Below are positions 24,601 through 39,534 of a DNA stretch of 64,000 nucleotides, piece after piece (position 1 is the stretch's first letter; the number at the start of each line of letters is the position of its first letter). The translations under genes and the position numbers were made by a program. Source of the stretch: Scleropages formosus (Eukaryota > Chordata > Actinopteri > Osteoglossiformes > Osteoglossidae); contig NC_041812.1 of assembly GCF_900964775.1 (NCBI RefSeq), forward strand, positions 14,255,334 to 14,319,333, read 5' to 3'. The notes below the pieces were generated by a model, which was not told the origin of the DNA, did not search any database, and saw nothing but the letters and a program-made list of their open reading frames with translations.

Positions 24601-25622
24601 GATAATATTCCACACAACAGGTATGAAGGATGGTCAGAAGATCATATTTCATGGAGAAGGTGACCAGGAACCAGGGTTGGAACCTGGTGATGTCATCATT
24701 GTCTTGGATCAGAAAGAGCACCCTATTTACCAGAGGCAGGGGGATAATCTTATTATGAAAATGGAGATCAAGCTGGTGGAAGCTCTCTGTGGATTCAAGA
24801 AAACCATTTGTACTTTAGATGACAGAACGCTGATCGTTAGCTCACCACCAGGTAAAAGCCATGGACTCCCTTAACTGTATTTATGTATTATACATTATGG
24901 TATTTCTTATGACAAACGGAGTTTCATTGTAGGCAAGGTTGTGAAGCCCAGTGACATCAAATTTGTCCAGAAGGAAGGCATGCCTCTACACAGAGACCCA
25001 TATGAGAAGGGACAACTCATCATTCAGTTTGTGGTAAACAGCTTTTTTGTTAAACATGAAGCCACCAAAAACAAAAATTTAAATTCTATATAGTCCCTGT
25101 GAACAGCACTTGGTGTTATAAAATTAAAATATGTAGGAGGTAACCTTGGTTTCTGAAAGTGCCAAGCTGTATGTTTGAGCAGGGGCTTGAATCCAGCTCA
25201 GGGATTTTGGGGCTGCATGCTCTCTATGTCTGCAGTCCAAAGATGTGTAGAAAGCAGCAGTTGTAAACCACTTCTGTACCCTTCTTTACATGAAAACCAC
25301 TCAAGTGATTGCTATGAGTCAAATTTAAAATTTTGGCACTTGCCCTATTTGCAGTTTAACATTATGCTGTGGGAGATACCTTACACTTTGCCATGCTACC
25401 TCCTTTTAGGTGGAGTTTCCAGAGAATTATTGGCTCCCTGAGCACATGCTTCCCAAACTAGAAGCCCTGTTGCCTGCTAGAGATGAACTGATGACCTCGG
25501 ATGACATGGAAGAAGTTGATCTCTGCGATATAGACTGCAACTCCCAACAAAACACTTACAGTGGAAGGGCATATGAAGAAGATGAATGTCCAAGGGCTGG
25601 GGTGCAGTGCCATACCCAGTGA
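20924..25622 (+). CDS. dnaja4: DnaJ homologue subfamily A member 4 (type I Hsp40)
   Basis: A 396-residue co-chaperone that delivers unfolded clients to Hsc70/Hsp70 and stimulates its ATPase. Coding exons are 20924-21055, 21973-22153, 22578-22682, 24076-24303, 24621-24851, 24933-25033 and 25410-25622; phases close. The order is J domain with HPD at residues 34-36, then a Gly/Phe region ([15 protein letters not shown]). Next come four zinc-binding CxxC motifs ([32 protein letters not shown]) and the substrate-binding domain ([19 protein letters not shown]). The C-terminus is CHTQ, a CaaX box expected to be farnesylated. Blocks such as [27 protein letters not shown] and [10 protein letters not shown] and the overall pattern favour DNAJA4 over DNAJA1/2, and human DNAJA4 is 397 residues. 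The fourth zinc motif ends HK rather than the usual GxG, as in other A4 proteins. Confidence 0.92.
21198..21390 (-). mobile_element. SINE C copy in dnaja4 intron 1 (coding)
   Basis: Reads as the reverse of the SINE C family: tail end at left (CAGGCTTTTCTCCAAAGCGA), then ACAATTATTTACCCGTTCAT. The tRNA-like head is missing or decayed. A poly-T run is embedded. Confidence 0.7.
21548..21616. repeat. Poly-T and (CA)n microsatellite
   Basis: A T run (about 21548-21569) followed by (CA)n to 21614 in the dnaja4 intron. Confidence 0.9.
21645..21880 (+). mobile_element. SINE C, decayed copy
   Basis: Contains GTACCCTGGGCACTTACC, ACAGTAAAATTACTCAGCTG and TGAATGGGTAAAC, all in the order seen in the better copy at 23345-23570. 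Ends are indistinct. Confidence 0.55.
23033..23165 (-). mobile_element. SINE C, partial copy
   Basis: TTTTTACTGGAGCAATATAG, then a head-side block with GGGATTTAAACCTGGGACCT (the reverse of a B-box-like region). It lies in the large dnaja4 intron between the exons ending at 22682 and starting at 24076. Confidence 0.65.
23345..23572 (+). mobile_element. SINE C, nearly complete copy
   Basis: tRNA-like head with TAGCTGGTAATGTAGAGG and B-box-like ACAGGTTTGAGCCTTACC, a body with ACCCAGCTGTATAAATGGG, and the shared tail TTATGGAGAAAAGCATCAGC then TAAATGAATAAAT. This is the clearest plus-strand representative of the family here. Confidence 0.78.
23782..23938. mobile_element. MITE with TTCCAAAAAA terminal inverted repeats
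   Basis: About 157 bases. The left end TTTCCAAAAAACCTGGGACA and the right end (reverse complement) GTTCCAAAAAAGTTGGGACA are terminal inverted repeats. This is a widespread teleost non-autonomous DNA element. It has no coding capacity. Confidence 0.75.
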
Positions 25623-30131
<4,509 letters not shown>

Positions 30132-30156
30132 ATGACCGACCGAGAAGAAACAGAAG
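30132..30156 (+). other. Possible alternative 5' coding exon of ppcdc
   Basis: ATGACCGACCGAGAAGAAAC and six more bases precede a good donor (GTGAGC at 30157). Joined to an AG acceptor at 30456-30457 it would read MTDREETEE directly in frame into MQTPVSD of ppcdc exon 1. The acceptor has a modest pyrimidine tract, so this may equally be a 5' untranslated exon or chance. Confidence 0.3.
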
Positions 30157-30370
30157 GTGAGCCCTCCTTCCTGCGGGAGGCGCTGGTGCGTTTCATTCGC
30201 TCTGAAAAATGTTTACGGAAGTTGACTATTTTTTTAGCTTACTATGTACGTGGTGCTGCAGTTATGACCGCTACATGGTGTTTATGGGCACTGTAACGTA
30301 CGAACTCGCTTTCCGAGGTGGGGAGTTCTTTGTGTTCATGCCTACGACCAGCTCTTCAGCAGCTACTTTA

Positions 30371-30415
<45 letters not shown>

Positions 30416-30437
30416 ACAGACAGACAGACAGACAGAG
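30371..30437. repeat. (CT)n then (CAGA)n microsatellite in ppcdc 5' region
   Basis: Pure CT repeat of about 40 bases followed by four or five CAGA units, 25 bases upstream of the ppcdc start codon. It would be in the 5' untranslated region or proximal promoter. Confidence 0.9.
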
Positions 30438-30459
30438 CGGAGTTTTCCTCGGAACAGAG

Positions 30460-31295
30460 ATGCAGACGCCGGTGTCTGATGCAGCTCACGGACACTTGGT
30501 CTCGCGAGGTTCCAAGTTTCGCGTTCTTGTTGGAGTCACCGGCAGTGTCGCGGCCCTGAAACTGCCCTTGCTCGTGTCCCGCCTCCTGGAGCTGCCCGAG
30601 GTCAGTGCTGGTGTCAGTACTGGTGTCGGTGTGTGTCGGCCGCTGCTCGGCAGTTGTAAGCACGCGGCAGTTCAGTTGTGTCCTTAAATGACCGGAGTGT
30701 TACCGAGCGCTAACTGACGGCACAAACTAACTTAACGCAAAAAAAGAAAGTTAGTTACTGCTGACAGACTGACCACTAACCAACTGCCTCGCCTAACATC
30801 AAAACACAATGAATGAATTACCCTGAAAATTCAACGGCAACACTGTTTTCACTCTGAATACGCATTTTCTTTTTATTACATTTCGGAACAGACAGCTTTT
30901 TGTACGCAATTAGCTCATGCTCACTTAAAATAGAGACGTTATGATCATGATACAGAATCTGTTCCATGCGTTTTTCCAGATGGAACTTTAGTTTTTTTCA
31001 TCGATATAGACACACTTTGTTTTCCTTGGAAGTGCACTGAATTGTAACAACCCTCTGAGATGCTGTGGATCAATTGTCAATATCAGTGTGAGTGTTTATG
31101 CTTTGGGTGTGGTGGCACAGCGGGTTTGGCCCGGGCCTGCTCTCTGGTGGGTCTGGGGTTCGAGTTCCGCTTGGGGTGCCTTGTGATGGACTGGCGTCCC
31201 GTCCTGGGTGTGTCCCCTCCCCCTCCAGTCTTGCGCCCTGTGCTGCCGGGTTAGGCTCCGGCTTGCCGTGGCCTCGCTTGGGATAAGCGGTTTCA

Positions 31296-31336
<41 letters not shown>

Positions 31337-32448
31337 ATGCGTTGTTGGTGTTCTCTGCTCTAGGTGGAGGTCCAAGTGGTCACCACTACTCATGCTATGC
31401 ACTTTTACAGACCTGAAGACATTTCTGTGAGAGTCTACAGTGACAAGGATGAATGGGAGGTGGGTATGGAGGAGCCACCACCTGTGCACATCAATGGGTC
31501 ATATGCCATTCTACAGTTTACACACCGATTGCTGTCTTGCTTCACACAAAATGTTCACAGGACATGAAAGTTGAATAAAAGGAGAGTGACTAACGCAACA
31601 CTCTCCTTTAGATGTGGACGCAGCGCTCCGATCCTGTGCTACACGTGGAGCTGAGGCGCTGGGCCCACCTGTTTCTTATTGCACCCCTAGATGCCAACAC
31701 TCTGGCCAAGATTGCCAACGGGATCTGTGATAACCTCCTGGTAGAGCTCTAGGTTTACATCAAGATGTGTTTATATCAGTCTCTGTATAGTGTATATGTA
31801 AAATTTTCTGTATGCTCACCTGTGACTAATGTCTGCGTATTGCTGTCAGACCTGTGTGGTGCGAGCCTGGAACCTGGACCGGCCATTACTGTTCTGTCCT
31901 GCCATGAACACAGCCATGTGGCAGCACCCTATTACTGCCACACAGATTGCTGTGCTCAAGGGCTTTGGATACATTGAGGTGCCATGTATCATCAAGAAGC
32001 TTGTGTGTGGGGATGAAGGTAAGTTCCCTGGCTTTGCTGCCTTCTGAGCTTACCGCATCCTATTTTTATGTAATATCTGATGTGGTACAGTTAGTGCCAC
32101 AGAACTGGAAAACCAGTAACTAGTTTTAATTTTTTTTTTTTTTTTTGCACATAGTTTTGAGTTGTGCTGGAGGCCTAATAATTGAACACTGTAAGCAGCA
32201 AGGAATACTGTGAACTGAGGGATGACAGCATTTATATGGAATAAACTTTTACTTTACTGTCTTTAAATAAGATTTTGATTTGCACTTTTGCCTTTACTGT
32301 ATACTTAAATAATTAGTATTAGAACTTAAATGCACCATTGTCCTGATTTGTGGCTCCTGTATCTTTAGGTAAAGGAGCCATGGCAGAAGTTTCCACGATT
32401 GTAGACTTTGTCAAGGAGTACCTTCAAAGGTCAACTGTCAAGGAATAA
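30460..32448 (+). CDS. ppcdc: Phosphopantothenoylcysteine decarboxylase
   Basis: Third enzyme of coenzyme A synthesis from pantothenate: FMN-dependent decarboxylation of 4'-phosphopantothenoylcysteine to 4'-phosphopantetheine. The protein is 204 residues, the same length as human. Coding exons are 30460-30600, 31364-31459, 31612-31740, 31850-32018 and 32369-32448; phases close. HFCD-family features: flavin-binding GVTGSVAALKLP; catalytic His90 in PVLHVELRRW; APLDANTLAKIANG; the PxMNxxMW substrate motif CPAMNTAMW with Asn142; and the substrate-clamp Cys175 in KKLVCGDEGKGAMAE. All match the numbering of plant HAL3a. The start is the first ATG in frame with the conserved FRVLVGVTG. The stop codon overlaps an AATAAA hexamer (GGAATAAAAG), which would give a very short 3' untranslated region. 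The next gene downstream is c15orf39, as in human. Confidence 0.94.
31106..31331 (+). mobile_element. SINE A copy in ppcdc intron 1
   Basis: GGTTCGAGTTCC B box and TGGCACAGCGG A box, with a (GT)n tail. Flanking direct repeats TGTTTATGCTTTG (31093-31105) and TGTTTATGCGTTG (31332-31344) differ at one base. Its tail ends only 32 bases before the exon 2 acceptor. It is more diverged than the copies in hexa. Confidence 0.88.
31578..31611 (+). promoter_or_regulatory. Hairpin spanning the ppcdc intron 2 acceptor
   Basis: AAAGGAGAGTG (31578-31588) and CACTCTCCTTT (31599-31609) are perfect 11-base complements around a 10-base loop ACTAACGCAA. The 3' arm is the polypyrimidine tract and is followed at once by the AG acceptor (31610-31611). 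The branch-point-like CTAAC is in the loop. Confidence 0.8.
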
Positions 32449-35332
32449 AAGTAGAAATTGAAACTGTTTGTTCAATAGCTCTTCCATGTTTGATCTCACT
32501 AAGATCTCAAAGATCTGATTTTAGACCTCCTGCACAATAGCAACACATTGGACCAAGAACAAGTTCTCTGCCCTCAGCTAAACATAGGTAAGACTTGGAA
32601 GGTGCTTGTAACTGGTAACACTGCTTTAGAATGGTGCAGTTCCTAACCATTAATCCCCAGTTTTGTCAGTGGAATGCCCCCTTAGTGTCAGGGTCTCTTA
32701 GTTGGTTTCATTGCCTGATAACAAAGTCTCTACCTTGATTGTCAGTGCTGGCACCAAAGCTATGAAGTACCACAAATCTGAGGTAGTGAATCTTCCAACA
32801 TCATGCCTGGTGAATCCAAGATAGACTCTACACTGCTAGGACAGGCAGTTTATGAGAGTGAGTGTTTTAATAGTAATTAAACTAGCAGCACAAAGACCCC
32901 TAGAGAAGGGTTCACACTTAATTGTGGCTCTGTGGACTGTCTGGATTTGTTTACTTAAATATAGGAATGGTAATCACCACTTAAATTACTAGACTGTGGC
33001 TCAGGTGGTGTTCTGAACTGTCATGCTAGCAACTTTTAGCCATATCTTGGGTTAAAACTAAGGATCACCTCAACTTAGGAAGGAGATGGTCAGTATTACA
33101 GAACTTTCCAAGAAATCACCCCAATTCTTAAGAAAAGATAAACACTTGGAACCATACCAGGTCTTTAACCTGCAGTTTTAAGGAGTATAACCTACTGAAG
33201 AATCTCCAATTTACATTACTTGTAATGGGACAGAAACAATAATTTTTGTGTATTTATTTTTTGCCATGTTGCACATAGATATAAAGCTTTTTTAACATCT
33301 TGGATTGGATGCCAGTTCATCACAGGGTAGCCACACACCCCCATTCACACAATACAGGAAATTTGTGTCAACTGAACTCCATGTCTTTGGACTGTGGAAG
33401 AAAACCAGAGCACCCAGGGGAAACCCCCACAGATACAGGGAGAATGTACAAACACCGCATAGACTGAACCAAATTTAAACGTATGTCTGAACAGCTTAGG
33501 TGCTGTGAGGTGGCAGCTCCATTGTGCCACCGCACTATTAGAAGAACATTCAGTGTGCATTGTTTACCATTTCTTTCTGTGAGTAGTGAAGTTGTCCTTG
33601 GTCAGTGACATTATTCTCCACTCCAAAACAGATATTCTTAGTCTAAGAGAATTCTGGCTTCAACCTGACAACACTGCATGCTTAGACAAAGAATCTTTTG
33701 AATGAATGAATGAAACCATAAATTGGAGGAAGACATTCCAGTTGGTTGCAACAGCATAAATATTCAACATAGTACACACATAAAACACATGCATATATAG
33801 ACATACTGTTTTATATGTCAAGAGTGAGATTTTATAATAATACTCTAAACTTACCTTGAAGCCAGTGCAACAGCTTACAAATCAGTGTTATATGGTTGTA
33901 TTTTCTAGATAAATGTTAAGTAAACAGAAATGCACAGTTACTGTATATACATGAGAGGGCAGGGTGAAGTGAATAGTAACATTACACTCTCATTTAGTCC
34001 ATCTATATCCTCCCCATGTGGTCATGTAGAACCTCCCAGTTTTTGCTTTCAAAGCAACTTATCAAAGCCTTATCAGCCTCTGGTGGCCATTTCTCCATTG
34101 TCTGATGGTCACCAGTTGTTGTACAATATGCTTGTACACAGGCATGAGGTAGGCCAGCTGTGGCTCAGTCTCCCAAGACAGAGGAGTGCTGTGGAGTTGT
34201 ACGCCTCAGCAATGTTAGTGCAGAGCAGAGTAAAATAACCAATTTCTCTTGTACCTGATAAACTGATTGAATGTAGGTAGAGCTGAGGAGAGAGCTGTAG
34301 CAGTTCTTCAAAGGCCAAAATTTCTCCGCAGTGCCGCGAATGGCTGATCAAGAATTAGAGGAAAAATCTGCCCGTAGTTGCCAAATCTAATGGGCAGTTA
34401 AAGGGTAGTGAGTGCTGCATAACCTACTTTGAGAAATAAATGACAGGACACTCTCAGTAACACTATCACGATTTTTGTTTCTTTTCACTCTGACTAAATC
34501 CACTGTAAAATATATGCAATAATACAGATCAGAAAAAACTAAAGTTTAAAGAGTAATCTTGTACTGTAATTATAATCTGAATATTATTTTGGAAATGTAT
34601 TAAATTTTCTTTGCAAAACTACGTTTTCTGTCCCCAGCATCATGTAGAAGTCATCACGTAAATAAATGTCAGCATGGTTTTTCCAAGTTGTGAAAGGTCA
34701 CAGGGGACAGTGTTGAACTATAGGGCTTTTGTGCAAATCTCAGGACCACACCATTTATAAAGCCTCAAGGTAAGTTTCCATAGCTTCTGGAAATGAAAGT
34801 AGCTTAGGGAGTGCTTTGGAAAGAGCTTTCCCATATTATCATCCTAGGTGAAATGCATTGCCCAAGAGACTCCAATGGACTGCTGAAGCCACAGCTTGTC
34901 TAGACAATACTACTCCTGCCCACAGGGATACGCAATTATCCATTGCTTGCAGCAGTTAGCATGATGCAATAATTACTCGAAATTAAAGCATCTGAGTACA
35001 GCATAACAGTGTATTTTCCAGGTGATGAAATGGTCATGCAGAATGATAAATTGAGTATTTTATCATTTGTGAACATTAGAGCAATTACTACTCTTTACTT
35101 GCTCTCTAAATGTACCATAACTGACATTTTTCATGGTTTGTCAACGTACTTCTTTCTGTATGCCTAAAGGGACCTTTGGGGGAAGACTGAGGACTGTGAA
35201 ATGATCAAATAAAGATACATACTGTATAATGACAAACTGTCAGCTCAGTTATATGAAGTTCTTAGTGTATTGGGCATTCAGATTTGTCATTATAAAGTTT
35301 TATTAAACTTATTATTAGACATATACTGGTAT

Positions 35333-35365
<33 letters not shown>

Positions 35366-35554
35366 CAGTATATGCAAAAAATTTAAAGACATTTTGTTAA
35401 TTTGTCTGAGCAATTGATGTCTAAAGCTCTTTTGTTGAGTCACTTTCTAACAATGTACTGGGAAGTGACCAAGATGTTTTTGTTTGTTGTAACTTGCTAG
35501 ATTATTAAATAGCAAGTGTTTTAGGTGAAAAGCATCTGGTAAAACAAGAAATTT
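32449..35554. other. Intergenic region, ppcdc to c15orf39
   Basis: Mostly unique AT-rich DNA with an old SINE B copy and an (AT)n run at 35334-35358. Several antisense and sense frames of 60-100 codons show no conserved motif. No gene was supported. Confidence 0.45.
33300..33545 (-). mobile_element. SINE B, decayed copy
   Basis: Reverse-strand copy with CATGTCTTTGGACTGTGGAA, GGGAGAATGTACAAACACCG and a head ending GTGCCACCGC. It aligns by order and spacing with 46905-47275, but its L2-type tail is missing. Confidence 0.7.
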
Positions 35555-36108
35555 TACAGAATATAAGTCCATATGGTAAAAATTCAAGTCCAAGGTTTAT
35601 AAATCATCTGGACATTCCAGATGAAACCGGTTTTCGGGGTTTCGGAACATGATCGACTGGATTGCTGTTAATGAGTACGTGATGTCCACAAATGTCCGCT
35701 GAGTGTCCAGCTCAGTGAAGGACAGCCACCTTTGCTGGGACAGGAGCATAAAGCACCTATACAACAAACTGCTCCAAGAGGTGAGAGCAAACCTATAAAC
35801 ATCTCAAAGAAGAAGCTTCTCCTTCTCCTAATTGCAGCCTAAAACCCGAGGGTGGAGATGAATGAGCTCCGTTTGGAACAAGCCAAGCAGATGGTATGAA
35901 TATATGATATCAATTGGAGGAGCAAACAAAAAGGTCAAGGTAATAGAAAAGGGTCAAAACGTATATACAAATTGATTTAAAAAATTCCATCTATTATTAT
36001 TAGTAGTAGTATTATAATTATAAATGTAAAGTCTACATTCTGTAAGAATGTCCAGATGATTTATTAAAGCCTTAGACTGGAATTTTTACCATGCACTTAT
36101 ATTCTGTA
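35555..36108. mobile_element. MITE with ~62-base terminal inverted repeats
   Basis: The left end at 35555-35616 and the right end at 36046-36108 (reverse complement) share TACAGAATATAAGT, ATGGTAAAAATTC and AAATCATCTGGACATTC with a few differences. Flanking TA dinucleotides fit a TA target-site duplication, as for Tc1/mariner-related elements. The 430-base interior has no clear open frame. The element abuts the presumed c15orf39 first exon. Confidence 0.75.
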
Positions 36109-36189
36109 ACATGATTTCTTACGACTGTGCGGTGACATGGCTCTGGAGCGAGAGCCAATGAATGATGGCGAAAACGCGGTAAATGCAGC

Positions 36190-36447
36190 AGACAGTCTCC
36201 GCCCCCTGGATCCTATAAACAGCTGTCAGTTCAATCATGTTCTCTCGCCCCACCGTCGCTCGAGCGGGTTCGGTCGCACGTGAGTCGGAACCCGATATTT
36301 CCATCAATACGGAGCAGTTGTGAGATGGGAGACGGCACCTTCTTAGCGGAGAAACTCCTGACTGAAAGCGCTGCTGGAGTTGAGCGTTTCAAAATTAGCC
36401 AAAGGCTTAGAAAGACAACATTATTATTCAAAAAGAACAAAGTGAAG
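36190..36447 (+). promoter_or_regulatory. Probable c15orf39 promoter and 5' untranslated exon with two upstream ORFs
   Basis: CTCCGCCCCC (GC box) at about 36197 and CCTATAAAC at about 36211 precede a GC-rich exon-like stretch that ends in a good donor (GTGAAG then GTAAGC at 36448). The next acceptor with a strong pyrimidine tract is at 40257, 33 bases before the main start codon. ATG at 36237 opens a 28-codon frame ending TGA at 36321-36323. ATG at 36325 opens a second frame (MGDGTFLAEKLL) that, if spliced to 40258, ends TGA at 40291-40293, overlapping the main ATG. That this exon belongs to c15orf39 is inferred from position and splice sites. Confidence 0.5.
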
Positions 36448-36531
36448 GTAAGCGTGACAGTTTTCTTAAGCATTGCATTCTTCTCATAAATCTGAATTGT
36501 ATCGACGATACCTAGGGCAAACTGACAGCGC

Positions 36532-36537
<6 letters not shown>

Positions 36538-36586
<49 letters not shown>
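36538..36586. repeat. (AT)n microsatellite
   Basis: Pure AT dinucleotide run of about 48 bases, in the presumed first intron of c15orf39. Confidence 0.95.
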
Positions 36587-36587
<1 letters not shown>

Positions 36588-37454
36588 CGTTATTTTTTTT
36601 TAACAATGAAATTGAATGTTACACAACTAGTCTGAGATAAGTGTAATGCCTTTTAGTGTTTTTCAGTTACTGGAGGTAAAGATGACATCATTATGAAAAT
36701 GCAAGTATTTTTGCTACAAAGTTTACTACTCTTAAGAATAGATAAGATTAATCAGATGGTATTCGTTATCGACTTCCAGGCAGTACATTTTTAAACAATA
36801 AAATATAAATCACGACGCATTACTGATTTCCAAAGAGTATCTTTAGCTTATAACATACTGATACTCTCTTGCCTTATTCACAACCACGTATTTAAATGAC
36901 TCCCCACTAAATACCTATCAAAACCGTTACGCAAGACATCACATAAGAAAAAGTGACAATAACTCCTTTATTTAAGCAGTTTTATAATTCCTCTGAGCGG
37001 CAAAGGTTTTAAAAAACGGATCGCGATAGATAGAGATCTTGAGGAGATTCCAGTTCCACTGCTTCTTTTTAAAAAGCATGATTAAGACTCCATTCTTAGC
37101 ATCTATGAAAGTAGCGACTTCTCTGCCAAGAAACTGAAAATTATTTGTAGAAAAAAAAACTGAATAACTCAGGAAGGAGTCCCGAGGTGCTAACAGAACT
37201 TTATTATTAAATAATTTTTCAAGGAACAAGGCTCTATTCCAGCGCATTTTATCACAGGTATAGAAGACAATACCTATGAGAAGAAAAATTAACCTTGAAA
37301 ATTCATGAGCTCTTGCTGAAAACATTTGTTTGTGGAAATGGACTTGAAATGATATAACGCAGAAATACTCTGGAGCTAATCTGGAGATTTTATGGTTACA
37401 AATAGCGAAAAAGTGGACTATTTTGTAAAAGGGGTTAAGGATAAGGTTCAATGT

Positions 37455-38780
37455 TGTAACAACCCATCTGGACCCTGTCGTTGGCGCAGTGAGTAAAGAA
37501 TGATTTGTGAGACAAGTGAAAGGAGATGAGATTTATTCTTCCTAAGTCTGGTGAAGCAAAAGCACTCACAGAGCACACACACACACCCACTGAAGCTCTG
37601 TTACACAAAGAACTCTGGGGCAAACAATTCCCCCATAACTTCCATTTGCCCTGAAACTATATACTCACATGGTGGCAGCAATGCACCATGGGAGAACTAC
37701 AGTTCCCCCTGCTGCTGCTACATTACACCTGGCAACCCACAGTCAACCCACCAGGTCTTTGTAGCGATGGGGGGGGTCTGTAGTTTCTGTAGCCGGGCTC
37801 CACGTTAACGCGGACCTGTGAGCACCGACCTCAGACCTGGTAAACCACTGTCCCGTCTGTCACCTACTTTGTATGTCTGCACCACCTGGACTTGTCTCTC
37901 CTGTACATGGCATTATCAGGTGACTAGGTGCCCCTGGACGGAGACGACCAAATAGGTTCCCACAAGACTCTCTGGGTCTTGTGCAGTTCCTTCTGCCCCT
38001 ATGGCTGTTGTTCCCAGACCTCCTCTCGCACTGCAGTTTGGTTCCTTTCCCCCCCATGGCTCCCTGCAGTCCTTTGTGCACCCAGGGAGTGGGCCACCTG
38101 CTTTTGACCTGTGGATGGTTTCTTTACCCAGGTCTAGAGAACATCAATCCAGGTTGAACACACTGCCATCCTGATGAGGAGGTCTGTCCCCACGATGCAG
38201 GAATCCTGTATGAGGCCTGCTAGAACTCGTGCTCTAGGCACCTGCTTCTGATCACAACACTTGGGCACCAACACCCCCACTTTGGACCGTCTGCCCTGTC
38301 ATGGTGTGCAGACTGGCAGAGGTCTTAGTCCACCCCTCCAGGTACCACTTACTGGTCCCTGGCAACATGTCCACCTGGAGAATGGAGACTTCCAAGCCAG
38401 TGTTGATGAGTGCTCTGCAGCTCAACCCTCTAAGCACCACAACCTCCGGAGGGAGCCCTGGCATCCCACAGGGAAAGATGACTCTGACCTGTTGCATGCG
38501 CTGCCTGCGGGGCGGATTTTCCCTTCTGGTGTGGTGTCTAGGGGACCTTTCAGGAGTCTGCGATGCAAAGGTCTCTTAGCAGTCAAACACGAGCAGTGTC
38601 CCTTCTTCCTGCAGTGCCAGCAGATGAGTGTTGTACAGCGCCAGTTGGGTGCTGCTCCTTCAGTGTGCTGTGTAGCCTCCTCACTTTTATGTTCACTTGT
38701 CACTGTCACCCCCTGCCAGTAGTGCGCATAGTCGCCTCTGTCATCCAGGGAAGTCTCCATTCGCTGTGCCCCCACCAAGG
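37455..38780 (-). mobile_element. LTR retrotransposon fossil (Ty3/gypsy-like), internally reduced
   Basis: A minus-strand relic. Its 3' side carries an LTR-like unit at 37455-37727 (273 bases) bounded by TGTAA/TTACA, with a TATA-like and an AATAAA signal in the expected order. Inward from it are a protease-like segment (about 38110-38500, ALINTGLEVSIL resembling the LIDTGxxxS active-site region) and a gag zinc-knuckle-like CWHCRKKGHC near 38620. Reverse transcriptase and integrase were not seen, so most of pol is absent. It is broken in several places and looks old. It lies within the presumed first intron of c15orf39. Confidence 0.55.
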
Positions 38781-38869
38781 CGCCCTACCTTTGAGCTGGT
38801 TCGAATTCTTACCAGTGTTTGTTTGCCTTGCTGTGCATTATGGGATGTCTTTTTTGGGGGCCCGAGGGG

Positions 38870-39465
38870 AGCAACTATAGACAGGAATTGCATGGTTGGG
38901 AATGACCTGAACAAGGTTGAGCAATCTTTTGTTCTTGGTTGCTGTACTCTTCATTTTATCATTTTGAGGACATGGAGGTTTTTGGTTCTGGCTCCATTGT
39001 GGTGGAATGACCTTCCCCTCTGACTCAGAACTGCTGAAGCTCTGTGCACATTTAAGAAGGGTTTGAAAACTCATCTTTTCCAGACTCACTTCACCCAAGA
39101 TCTCTTCAGCTCATGTATGGTGTAAATGTTCATGCACCATAACTTTATGATCATCCCCAGATAAGCCTTTACACAGCCTCTCCTCCTGCATTGTATGTGA
39201 ATGTTTGTGTAGCTTATAAAAAAGCAAACAACAAAAAAAAAATTTGTAGGAAGGTTATCAGGATTCATCTATCCTGCGTTTTGTGCACCTACTCGATCGA
39301 TGAACATCAGTTCATCAAGTGGAAAGTAACAAACTAGGTTTACTTAAGAATTACATGTCTGCAGCTATGTCTCTTTCACTTAATGTAATGCACAAATTGT
39401 ATTTTTGCTGTGATGTACATCGCTTTGGAGAAAAGCGTCTGCTAAATGAATTATTGTAAATGTTT
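38870..39465 (+). mobile_element. L2-clade LINE 3' end
   Basis: The C-terminal coding remnant WNDLPL, with the pattern LRTAEALCTFKKGLKTHLF in the neighbouring frame, is typical of teleost L2-type elements. An untranslated region follows, ending CGCTTTGGAGAAAAGCGTCT then GCTAAATGAATTATTGTAAA at about 39420-39463. The same tail is carried by SINE families B and C in this window. The element is 5'-truncated. Confidence 0.65.
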
Positions 39466-39534
39466 GTGTAAGTGGTGATGTATATTTTGTTAGTTTTCAA
39501 TAGTTTTGTTAGATTAGAAATTATTTTAATTTCT

